Assembly (NCBI GenBank): GCA_023139255.1
Contig: JAGLNY010000103.1
Span: 1 to 8,211 of the forward strand
Direction: 5' to 3'
DNA length: 8,211 bases
DNA from: Spirochaetales bacterium
GTDB taxonomy: Bacteria > Spirochaetota > Spirochaetia > JABMQR01
Shown: positions 1 to 5,591 of the stretch, piece by piece
How the letters are laid out: each line of letters begins with the position of its first letter
Position numbering within the stretch: the first letter of the stretch is position 1
Made by a program: the position numbers and the translations under genes
The notes under the pieces: model-generated
Seen by the model: the letters and a program-made list of their open reading frames with translations, nothing else
What the model was told of the DNA's origin: nothing
Databases searched by the model: none

Positions 1-1
1 A

Positions 2-256
2 TCAAGTGTAATAAAAGCTATTAAGAAAAGAGAAATTCCAAAGAATATCATTCAAAATATTCACAATGCTTTTATATCACTAGATATAACCAAAGATCTT
101 AATCTATTTGATATAAAAAAAATGAAAGAAAATTATAAGCGCGATTACTACAGACTTAGAAAAGGCAAATACAGAGCCGTTTTTTATATAGAAGAAGGAA
201 ATCTTTTTGTTGTCTATATTGGAAAACGAGAGGAGGTTTATGAACTATGGGAATAA
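2..256 (+). CDS. RelE/ParE-superfamily toxin, C-terminal part (5' end outside window)
   Basis: An open frame enters from the left edge and stops at TAA 254-256, giving 84 codons without a start in view. The C-terminal half has the RelE/ParE fold signature: LRKGKYRAVFYIEE followed by VVYIGKREEVYE. The Arg of YRAVF, the Arg of GKREE and the Tyr of EVYE match the positions of catalytic Arg61, Arg81 and Tyr87 in E. coli RelE, so it may be an active mRNA interferase; this role is inferred from the family. The gene overlaps the next one by 10 bp (247-256), as expected of a co-translated toxin-antitoxin pair. Base composition is very AT-rich (about 27% G+C over 1-240 by hand count), unlike the genes to the right, which suggests separate ancestry. 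The promoter and N-terminus are not visible. A ParE-type gyrase inhibitor is the alternative; retained RelE-like residues favour the RNase reading, weakly. Confidence 0.75.
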   Translation, partial: SSVIKAIKKREIPKNIIQNIHNAFISLDITKDLNLFDIKKMKENYKRDYYRLRKGKYRAVFYIEEGNLFVVYIGKREEVYELWE

Positions 257-456
257 CTTCGATAAGATTTAACAAGAATGAAGAAGCTGCTTTAAATTAC
301 CTCAGGGAAATCTTTCATTATGATGCTTCGACATTAATTAAAAAAGCTCTCTGGGAAATGTATGAAGATATTAAAGACAGGGAAATAATTAACAGTTTCG
401 AAAAAGAGGAAGATGCGGGCAATACTTCATTCTCGACAATAGATGATTTGCTTTAA
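247..456 (+). CDS. Ribbon-helix-helix antitoxin (RelB/DUF6290-like), partner of the upstream toxin
   Basis: A 69-residue protein. Residues 4-10 (TSIRFNK) form a typical DNA-binding beta strand; residues about 11-22 and 27-43 look like the two helices of a ribbon-helix-helix fold; the acidic tail (residues 44-69, ending TIDDLL) is the kind of segment that wraps and neutralises a toxin. Antitoxins of this class bind the toxin and repress the operon promoter; that role is inferred from family resemblance and context. The start ATG 247 follows the Shine-Dalgarno AGGAGGT at 231-237 by 9 nt; an ATG at 240 is out of frame and leads quickly to a stop. The order is toxin first, antitoxin second, the reverse of the usual relBE layout. 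Its stop codon is a single base from the convergent ribH stop, leaving no room for a terminator between them. G+C is about 32%. Confidence 0.75.
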   Translation: MGITSIRFNKNEEAALNYLREIFHYDASTLIKKALWEMYEDIKDREIINSFEKEEDAGNTSFSTIDDLL

Positions 457-457
457 G

Positions 458-958
458 CTAAAATATCCCATTCAGGAAACTGCTGCCCTCAAACTGACCG
501 ATCTTTTCCATTAAATTCACCATTTCCAGGGCGCAGCCAGCAGCTTCCCACCCTTTGTTGTTACTCTTCTCACCGGTCAATTCAACCGCCTGCTCAATGG
601 TATCAGTAATTAGGACACCGAATGTTACCGGTTTTCCAGTCGTACGGGATATAGCAGCTATCCCCTTACTTACTTCAGTGGCTACATACTCAAAGTGAGA
701 TATTTCATCCCGAATAACAGCCCCTAGACAAATTACAGCGTCAAAAGCATTTGATTTCGCTGCTCGTTCTGCGGTAATGGGAATTTCCCATGCACCGGGA
801 ACCCTGATTATAAGAACCGCGGATTTCTCCACCCCGTTGTCCAGAAGACAGTTTACAGCACCATCAAGCAGCTTTTCTGTAACAAATGAGTTTACTTTAC
901 TCACGACAATCGCAAACTTCTTATGTTCCCCCTCCAGATGCCCTTCTACAATTTTCAT
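458..958 (-). CDS. ribH: 6,7-dimethyl-8-ribityllumazine synthase (riboflavin synthesis), with unusual active-site residues
   Basis: This cytosolic enzyme condenses 5-amino-6-ribitylaminouracil with 3,4-dihydroxy-2-butanone 4-phosphate, the penultimate step to riboflavin. The 166-residue length fits the family. Visible family blocks are IVV near the N-terminus, RVPGAWEIP, CLGAVIR, SHFEYVA with the conserved His (B. subtilis His88), TFGVL, DTIEQA, NNKGWEAA and ALEM. I chose ATG 958 because the strong Shine-Dalgarno AGGAGGGG lies just upstream and the protein then begins MKIVEGHLEG, as family members do; a GTG at 1012 would add 18 unconserved residues. Oddities against B. subtilis RibH: the GRFN motif reads SKVN (Phe22 to Val), IRGATTH reads IRDEISH, and ERAGTKAGNKG reads ELTGEKSNNKG, so the Arg127 position is Leu. 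Lys135, His88 and Phe113 equivalents remain. There is also a tail of about 14 residues. No other rib gene is present; control is by the FMN riboswitch upstream. Confidence 0.93.
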   Translation of the reverse strand: MKIVEGHLEGEHKKFAIVVSKVNSFVTEKLLDGAVNCLLDNGVEKSAVLIIRVPGAWEIPITAERAAKSNAFDAVICLGAVIRDEISHFEYVATEVSKGIAAISRTTGKPVTFGVLITDTIEQAVELTGEKSNNKGWEAAGCALEMVNLMEKIGQFEGSSFLNGIF

Positions 959-993
959 ACCCCACCCCTCCTGATTACTCACACAATTTAACA

Positions 994-1019
994 CAGCAAA
1001 GATCTTAGACACCTTGCTG
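994..1019 (-). other. Hairpin in the ribH leader just upstream of the ribosome binding site
   Basis: On the minus strand CAGCAAGG (1019-1012) pairs with CTTTGCTG (1001-994), 8 bp with one G-U wobble around a 10-nt loop. It lies about 20 nt upstream of the ribH Shine-Dalgarno and is not followed by a U-run, so it is not a terminator. It may be a spacer or a stabilising 5' structure; no function is shown by the sequence. Confidence 0.35.
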
Positions 1020-1023
1020 CTTG

Positions 1024-1055
1024 AAAAAAGCTAAAACAAACCAAAGGTTTGTTTT
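1024..1055 (-). terminator. Possible second intrinsic terminator in the ribH leader
   Basis: On the minus strand AAAACAAACC (1055-1046) and GGTTTGTTTT (1042-1033) form a perfect 10-bp, A/T-rich stem with a 3-nt loop, followed after AGC by a run of six T (1029-1024). The geometry is that of a weak Rho-independent terminator downstream of the main one. Alternatively it is an accessory leader hairpin. The low G+C of the stem limits confidence. Confidence 0.45.
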
Positions 1056-1060
1056 TATTA

Positions 1061-1151
1061 TCTGGATAGGAGTAAGAAAAAGACAAAAAAACCGAGCCGC
1101 ATAGACCCGGGGTTTTTCAGACAAGCTTATCGCTGTTTTCTCCTATCCGGA
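1061..1151 (-). promoter_or_regulatory. Possible long-range alternative pairing between leader and aptamer 3' end
   Basis: The minus-strand segment CTCCTATCCAGA (1072-1061) is complementary to TCCGGATAGGAG (1151-1140) at 11 of 12 positions, with one C-A mismatch. The second segment is the 3' strand of aptamer helix P6 plus the junction leading to P1, which contacts FMN in known structures. The two folds would exclude each other. The terminator at 1085-1110 lies inside the loop of this pairing, so it could form only after polymerase has passed that terminator. Complementarity is seen; the regulatory role is inferred. Confidence 0.35.
1085..1110 (-). terminator. Intrinsic terminator of the FMN riboswitch expression platform
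   Basis: On the minus strand CCGGGTC (1110-1104) and GGCTCGG (1098-1092) form a 7-bp stem, including two G-U pairs, around the 5-nt loop TATGC, directly followed by seven T (1091-1085). It lies 24 nt beyond the aptamer's P1 helix and well before ribH, as expected for transcription attenuation when FMN is bound. I could not identify a convincing antiterminator partner upstream; the aptamer's CGGGG (1259-1255) can pair with CCCCG of the terminator's left arm over only 5 bp. Confidence 0.75.
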
Positions 1152-1264
1152 CTCTACCGTCGGTACCGGAATTACACCGGTTCAACCCTTTCTCAAAAGG
1201 TTCGCGGACTCTCACCGCCGGTCGGGAATTGTCCCATCAGAGGAACGCACCCTGCCCCGAAAAC
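1135..1264 (-). promoter_or_regulatory. FMN riboswitch (RFN element) controlling ribH
   Basis: The minus strand carries the conserved RFN blocks in order: CGGGGCAGGGTG, AATTCCCGACCGGCGGT, AGTCCGCGAA, a variable P4 stem (AACC...GGTT), CCGGTGTAATTCCGG (P5), and CCGACGGTAGAGTCCGGAT (P6). P1 closes with GTTTTC (1264-1259) and GAAAAC (1140-1135). The aptamer binds flavin mononucleotide and normally lowers expression of riboflavin genes when FMN is abundant. A terminator follows on the same strand and ribH is the only gene downstream. Unusual feature: loop L2, normally only a few bases between GGGTG and AATTCCC, carries a 17-nt insertion (1247-1231) that can itself fold into a 5-bp hairpin, GTTCC/GGGAC, with loop TCTGAT. 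The remaining conserved core appears intact, so binding is expected, though an effect of the insertion on the L2-L6 contact is possible. Confidence 0.95.
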
Positions 1265-1272
1265 GTTAATTA

Positions 1273-1301
1273 ACGATATCGCAACTCTCACTCTATGTCA
1301 A
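1273..1301 (-). promoter_or_regulatory. Sigma70-type promoter for the ribH transcript
   Basis: On the minus strand a perfect -35 TTGACA (1301-1296) and a -10 TATCGT (1278-1273) are separated by 17 bp. The predicted start near 1266 lies at the very base of riboswitch helix P1, so the RNA would begin with the aptamer. The resulting leader to the ribH ATG is about 300 nt. Confidence 0.7.
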
Positions 1302-1395
1302 GGATATAGCAGAACAGGATTTATCAGGACAGACAGTATCCATACCGAATGCTGCAAGTAACACGATCGAATGTCAAATGCCAAAGAGCTGGTAA

Positions 1396-1424
1396 TTGAT
1401 TTAACCCTGCTGCTTATATATAAT
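1396..1424 (+). promoter_or_regulatory. Sigma70-type promoter for prfA-prmC-rel
   Basis: TTGATT (1396-1401) and a perfect TATAAT (1419-1424) are spaced by 17 bp, predicting transcription from about 1431 and a leader of roughly 50 nt before prfA. It is divergent from the ribH promoter about 95 bp away; the sequence between them (1302-1395) shows no recognisable gene or site. An 11-bp palindrome AGTACCGTACT (1437-1447) lies just after the predicted start, without known meaning. Confidence 0.7.
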
Positions 1425-1481
1425 GACGGACGCTGCAGTACCGTACTTAAAACATCTAACAAACTGGAGCAGGAGTTTACT

Positions 1482-2546
1482 ATGCTTGAAAAATTGGAAG
1501 GAATAGTCAAACGGTATCAAAAAGTAGAAGGGATGCTGGCTAATCCTGATATTATGAAAGATATGAATAAATATCGTAAAATTATGCAGGAACATTCCCA
1601 GCTGCAGAATATCGTTTCCGAGTACCACAATTACAAACGTCTTACTGAGGAGATTGAAGATGCTAAAGCGCTTGCCGCTGAGGAATCTGATTCTGACATG
1701 AGTGAAATGGCTGAGGAAGAAATTAAGCAGCTTGAATCAGATCTGGAAAAATCAGAAATTAAATTGAAAAAACTTCTTGTACCCAAAGATCCTCTTGATG
1801 GGAAAAATATAATTATGGAAATCCGCGCTGGAACCGGCGGAGATGAAGCTGCCCTCTTTTCAGCGGATCTTTATAGAATGTATTCCCATTATGCGGAATC
1901 AAGAAAATGGAAAATTGAGATTCTCTCAATGAATGAGACAGGTATCGGCGGTCTGAAAGAGATTGTTTATTCCATATCCGGAAAGGAAGTATATGGAAAC
2001 ATGCGATGGGAAAGCGGTGTCCACCGTGTTCAGCGTGTACCGGCAACTGAATCAAGCGGAAGAATACATACATCAGCTGTTACCGTGGCAGTGCTCCCGG
2101 AAGCAGAGGAGACTGACATCAATATAAGTCAGGAAGATCTGAAGATCGATGTATACCGGTCATCGGGACCCGGCGGACAAAGTGTTAATACAACCGACTC
2201 AGCAGTTCGTATTACTCATCTTCCAACGCGGTTGGTGGTAACCTGTCAGGATGAAAAGTCCCAGATTAAAAACCGTGCAAAAGCTCTCCGTGTCCTGCGA
2301 GCCAGACTCTACGAGTTTGAAGAGGCTAAAAAACAGAAAGAGCGGGCAGAAAACAGGAAAAGTCAGGTAGGAAGCGGTGACAGGTCAGAACGGATCAGGA
2401 CATATAATTTCCCGCAGAACCGGGTTACTGATCACCGTATTAATTTGACCCTCTACAAGCTGGATGCAATCCTTCAGGGGGCTTTGGATGAAGTGGTTGA
2501 AGCCCTAAAGTTTCATGCAGGTGAGGAAGCACTGAAAAAAAGCTGA
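1482..2546 (+). CDS. prfA: Peptide chain release factor 1
   Basis: RF1 recognises UAA and UAG stop codons in the ribosomal A site and triggers peptide release. The 354-residue protein has a helical N-terminal domain (about 1-105), the codon-recognition tripeptide PAT at 187-189, which marks RF1 rather than RF2 (SPF), and the GGQ loop at 231-233 within SSGPGGQSVNTTDSAVR, which enters the peptidyl-transferase centre. The C-terminal part, with QVGSGDRSERIRTYNFPQNR and DHRI, is typical of the family. Start ATG 1482 gives the expected MLEKL N-terminus and follows AGGAG (1471-1475) by 6 nt. An in-frame ATG at 1371 lies upstream of the promoter, so it cannot be used from that transcript. The stop overlaps the start of prmC (TGATG), indicating translational coupling with the enzyme that methylates this protein's GGQ glutamine. 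Confidence 0.97.
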   Translation: MLEKLEGIVKRYQKVEGMLANPDIMKDMNKYRKIMQEHSQLQNIVSEYHNYKRLTEEIEDAKALAAEESDSDMSEMAEEEIKQLESDLEKSEIKLKKLLVPKDPLDGKNIIMEIRAGTGGDEAALFSADLYRMYSHYAESRKWKIEILSMNETGIGGLKEIVYSISGKEVYGNMRWESGVHRVQRVPATESSGRIHTSAVTVAVLPEAEETDINISQEDLKIDVYRSSGPGGQSVNTTDSAVRITHLPTRLVVTCQDEKSQIKNRAKALRVLRARLYEFEEAKKQKERAENRKSQVGSGDRSERIRTYNFPQNRVTDHRINLTLYKLDAILQGALDEVVEALKFHAGEEALKKS

Positions 2547-3412
2547 TGCAAAGAAATTCCGCAAAGCAAAAAACCTATCGCAACCTTATGCAGCAGGGAA
2601 CAAAAACACTCACGCATGCCGGGATAACTGATACCCCATATCTTGATTCGCTGCTGCTTCTCTGCAAAGCATCCGGGGAAACCCGGGAACAGCTGCTCGC
2701 ATCTTTCCCTGACACAGCCAGTCATAAAACTGTAACAGAGTACAATCAACTCCTGCAAATCCGGGAAACCGGCAAGCCTATTGCCTATATCCTGAAACAT
2801 AAAGAGTTCTACGAACATGATTTTTATGTTGATGAACGTGTTCTTATTCCGCGTCCTGACACAGAACTTCTCGTGGAAACTGCTGCCAATCTGTACAAAC
2901 ACGGGCTTCCGGATAATTCGATACTTGATATCTGCACGGGCTCCGGATGTATCGGCATCTCCTTAAAAGCTGAATTTCCCGATGCAGCCGTAACATTGGG
3001 AGATATTTCCGCAGGCGCCCTGGAAGTATGCAGAATAAATTCACAGCGTATTCTTGGCGCAGAACTCCCCATTTACCAGTCAGACCTGCTGGAATCAATT
3101 CCGGGACCATTTTCCCTCATAGTATCCAATCCTCCCTATCTTACAGTTGATGAGTGCCTGCATCCTGACCTTTTACATAGAGGAGAACCGGTTAAGGCCC
3201 TCCAGGCAGGGAGTGACGGTCTTGATATTATACGCCGGCTTGCCCGTCAGGGGTTTGCTAAACTAAGAAAAAAGGGATATCTTATTACCGAGTGTGGATT
3301 TGATCAGGCATTACTTGTGTCTGAGATCATGAGTTCTGAAGGTTTCACCATAAAGGAAATTCTGAAGGATTTGGCAGGCTGTGACAGAGTTGTAATAGGG
3401 AGTGTTAAGTAG
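2546..3412 (+). CDS. prmC: Release factor glutamine N5-methyltransferase
   Basis: PrmC (formerly HemK) uses S-adenosylmethionine to methylate the glutamine of the GGQ motif in RF1 and RF2, increasing release efficiency. The 288-residue protein has a helical N-terminal domain (about 10-90), then the Rossmann methyltransferase domain: IPRPDTELLVE (101-111), SAM-binding motif I DICTGSGCIG (128-137), an acidic residue after strand 2 (Asp153 in LGDIS) and the catalytic NPPY tetrapeptide (195-198) that binds the target glutamine amide. All key elements are intact and the length is usual (E. coli PrmC is 277). The start ATG 2546 overlaps the prfA stop by one base and has no clear Shine-Dalgarno, so it probably depends on re-initiation after prfA. 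The following rel gene begins 7 bp beyond the stop, or overlaps if its alternative GTG start is used. Confidence 0.95.
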   Translation: MQRNSAKQKTYRNLMQQGTKTLTHAGITDTPYLDSLLLLCKASGETREQLLASFPDTASHKTVTEYNQLLQIRETGKPIAYILKHKEFYEHDFYVDERVLIPRPDTELLVETAANLYKHGLPDNSILDICTGSGCIGISLKAEFPDAAVTLGDISAGALEVCRINSQRILGAELPIYQSDLLESIPGPFSLIVSNPPYLTVDECLHPDLLHRGEPVKALQAGSDGLDIIRRLARQGFAKLRKKGYLITECGFDQALLVSEIMSSEGFTIKEILKDLAGCDRVVIGSVK

Positions 3413-3419
3413 CAGGCGT

Positions 3420-5420
3420 ATGGAAGATCTTATTGCCAGTTTTGAAAAAAGATTAGAACACTATACTGAACCGGACCGAACCCGCATCATGGATGCTGCT
3501 GTTTGGGCTGAATCCCTGCACAGAAACCAGAAACGCGCAAGCGGTGAACCCTTCTTTGTCCATCCTTTCCATGTCGCTGAAATCCTGGTTGATATGCATA
3601 TGGATTCCGATTCCATTATCGCGGGCTTCCTGCATGACATAATGGAGGACACGACTACAGTCCGCGACGACATTATAGAAAAGTTCGGCGAAACGGTCGC
3701 AATGTTGGTCGATGGAGTCACAAAAATATCTATCCTTCAAGTGAAAAACAAAAGCATCCAGGCTGCTGAGACAATGCGGAAAATGCTGTTTGCCATGAGT
3801 AAGGATATCAGGGTAATAATCATCAAACTTGCTGATAAACTGCATAATATGAGTACCCTGGATTTTCTTCCCAAGGAAAAAGCAAAACGGATTGCAAACG
3901 AATGCCTGGATATTTATGCCCCGCTTGCCGCTCGTCTGGGTATATCCTGGATGAAGGCTGAACTTGAGGATCTTGCCCTGAAAACCCTGAATCCTGAGGC
4001 ATATCAGTATATTAAGGATTTCCTCCTGGCTAAAAAAAGTGAGAGAACTGAGTTCCTGAAGCGTGTTGAAAAAGCGATCTACCGCGCTTCGGGTGAAGAA
4101 GGGATACGGGACCTGATTGTCTCATCCCGGGCCAAACATTTCTATTCCATTTACCGCAAGATGAAGAAAAGGAAAAAGGAACTTGATGAAATATATGACT
4201 TGATGGGAGTCAGAATTCTTTGCAATACGAAAAATGAATGCTACACGATCCTTGGTATTGTTCATAAAATCTGGCCGCCGATCGAGGGACGGTTTAAGGA
4301 TTTCATTGCTATGCCGAAGGCAAACCAGTATCAGAGCCTCCACACCTCAGTAATGAGTTATGACGGCAGGATTTTGGAAATCCAGATACGGACAAAGGCC
4401 ATGAATTACACAGCTGAGTTTGGGGTTGCCGCTCACTGGTCCTACAAGCAGGAATTCGGCGGAGTTAAGCTTCCCTCCGATTCATTAGGGATAATTAACA
4501 AGTTAAAATCCTGGGAAGAGGAATTCGACTCAGAAAACTACTTCGAGGATATAAAGGTCGAGCTCCTAAAAGACTCCATCTATGTTTTTACTCCGAAAGG
4601 GCATATTGTTGAGCTTCCTCTCAACTCGACAGCTATAGATTTTGCCTATCATATCCATACGGAGATCGGGAACCGTATAGTCGGGGCAAAAGCTGATGGT
4701 GCTATCATTCCACTGAGCAAACCCCTAAAAAACACTCAAGTGATTGAAATTCTCACTTCCCCGAATTCACACCCTCATATAAATTGGCTCAGGATGGCCC
4801 AGACTACCCGGGCCAGACAGAAAATTCGCAATTGGCTGAATAAACACGATGAGAGCCTCCTGATCGACAAGAGTATCATTGCAAAGAAAAAGCCGGAAAA
4901 AACTACTGAACCCGAGTTTCAGGATCATCCTGCCGATGATAAGGAACCTGATCATATAATTACCCAGGTAATGGATAAAACTAAGCTTGCTTTTCGAATC
5001 GGGAATGAGAAAAATATGATGATCAGCATTGCACAATGCTGTGAGCCATCAAGAGGTGATGATATTGTTGGATACATATCCCGCGGCCGTGGGATAATCG
5101 TCCATCGTCGCGACTGCTCTAACCTGAAACATATAAAAGAGATCGAAGATCGCAGTATTGAGGTTGAGTGGGAAGCTTCATCACCCCGGCAAACCCGTCA
5201 GTTCAGGGTAACCAGCCGTATTACTTCTGATCTTTTCTCGGAAATTGAGGGTGCGGTAAAGAAATACCGGGGACATTTGATAGAAGGCAAGCTGGAAGAG
5301 ACAGAAAATGAACGGCTTACCGGTAGTTTTACCATGGAAGTTGACCGGGATGATGATTTCAAGAAAGTACTGAAAAGTATAAGGATGATACCTTCTATCC
5401 TTAACCTTTATCAGCTATAA
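3420..5420 (+). CDS. rel: Bifunctional (p)ppGpp synthetase/hydrolase, long Rel/SpoT type
   Basis: It makes (p)ppGpp from ATP and GTP/GDP and hydrolyses it, driving the stringent response at the ribosome. In 666 residues: an HD hydrolase domain with His48, His51, HDIMED (72-77) and LADKLHNM (137-144), all residues expected of an active hydrolase; a synthetase domain with YDLMGVRIL (about 259-267), GRFKDFIAMPK (290-300), YQSLHT (304-309) and the catalytic Glu320 in EIQIRT; a TGS domain (about 384-446); a helical segment; a zinc-finger-like region with CC (540-541) and HRRDC (562-566); and a C-terminal ACT domain. RFKD, rather than the EFDD of E. coli RelA, is the signature of bifunctional enzymes. 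I chose ATG 3420, although its Shine-Dalgarno is weak; an in-frame GTG at 3402 overlapping prmC has AGGGA almost touching it and is less likely. It is a little shorter than the roughly 700-740 residues usual for long Rel proteins, mainly in the linker after TGS. Confidence 0.95.
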   Translation: MEDLIASFEKRLEHYTEPDRTRIMDAAVWAESLHRNQKRASGEPFFVHPFHVAEILVDMHMDSDSIIAGFLHDIMEDTTTVRDDIIEKFGETVAMLVDGVTKISILQVKNKSIQAAETMRKMLFAMSKDIRVIIIKLADKLHNMSTLDFLPKEKAKRIANECLDIYAPLAARLGISWMKAELEDLALKTLNPEAYQYIKDFLLAKKSERTEFLKRVEKAIYRASGEEGIRDLIVSSRAKHFYSIYRKMKKRKKELDEIYDLMGVRILCNTKNECYTILGIVHKIWPPIEGRFKDFIAMPKANQYQSLHTSVMSYDGRILEIQIRTKAMNYTAEFGVAAHWSYKQEFGGVKLPSDSLGIINKLKSWEEEFDSENYFEDIKVELLKDSIYVFTPKGHIVELPLNSTAIDFAYHIHTEIGNRIVGAKADGAIIPLSKPLKNTQVIEILTSPNSHPHINWLRMAQTTRARQKIRNWLNKHDESLLIDKSIIAKKKPEKTTEPEFQDHPADDKEPDHIITQVMDKTKLAFRIGNEKNMMISIAQCCEPSRGDDIVGYISRGRGIIVHRRDCSNLKHIKEIEDRSIEVEWEASSPRQTRQFRVTSRITSDLFSEIEGAVKKYRGHLIEGKLEETENERLTGSFTMEVDRDDDFKKVLKSIRMIPSILNLYQL

Positions 5421-5425
5421 GAGAG

Positions 5426-5467
5426 CGGAGACAGGAGAATGGAGTAAGCAGACAGGAGGCCGGAGAC
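5426..5467 (+). repeat. Six tandem heptamers, consensus NGGAGAC
   Basis: Starting 5 bp after the rel stop codon, the sequence reads in strict period seven: CGGAGAC, AGGAGAA, TGGAGTA, AGCAGAC, AGGAGGC, CGGAGAC. Copies are imperfect but the period never slips. The array is almost purely purine-rich, non-coding, and matched by inverted copies at 5561-5581. The best complementary stretch is CCGGAGACCG (5460-5469) against CGGTCTCCGG (5574-5583 region), so a transcript through the gap could fold into a long hairpin. Confidence 0.75.
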
Positions 5468-5560
5468 CGAAATATGGGAAAAGATTGGGAGTTTGCTTTT
5501 TTAAGTATTATCTGACACGTCCCTCTCAATACTCTCTTTAAAATCTTTCTCTTTCTTCCC

Positions 5561-5581
5561 GTCTCCAGTCTCCGGTCTCCG
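5561..5581 (-). repeat. Three tandem heptamers, inverted copies of the NGGAGAC array
   Basis: On the plus strand the units are GTCTCCA, GTCTCCG, GTCTCCG, that is NGGAGAC read on the minus strand, better conserved than the copies next to rel. A degenerate unit may precede (5554-5560). A run of seven C follows at 5585-5591. Together with 5426-5467 they flank about 93 bp of unassigned sequence in the convergent rel/ychF gap. Confidence 0.75.
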
Positions 5582-5591
5582 GTTCCCCCCC

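Noticed and set aside
777..974. Plus-strand open frame of 65 codons opposite ribH
   Set aside because: It is antisense to a clearly conserved gene and has no recognisable protein features.
959..1012. N-terminal extension of ribH from GTG 1012
   Set aside because: The added 18 residues do not resemble the family, whereas ATG 958 follows a strong AGGAGGGG site.
1437..1447. Palindrome AGTACCGTACT after the prfA start site as an operator
   Set aside because: Only 5 bp per arm and no known regulator matches; recorded only in the promoter entry.
1371..1481. In-frame upstream extension of prfA from ATG 1371
   Set aside because: The extension is not like RF1 N-termini, and the best promoter (1396-1424) lies inside it; ATG 1482 has a good Shine-Dalgarno and the expected MLEKL start.
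3402..3419. GTG start of rel overlapping the prmC stop
   Set aside because: The only purine-rich stretch touches the GTG with no proper spacing; ATG 3420 is preferred, though neither has a strong site.
5492..5504. T-run after rel as a terminator
   Set aside because: The only stem before it is about 5 bp of A/T-rich pairing (AAAAG/CTTTT), too weak to call.
5504..5533. Inverted repeat AGTATT/AATACT in the rel-ychF gap
   Set aside because: Six A/T-rich base pairs with an 18-nt loop and no U-run on either strand; could be chance.
5426..5581. Heptamer arrays as a CRISPR array
   Set aside because: Units are seven bases long, directly abutting, without spacers, and no cas genes are present.
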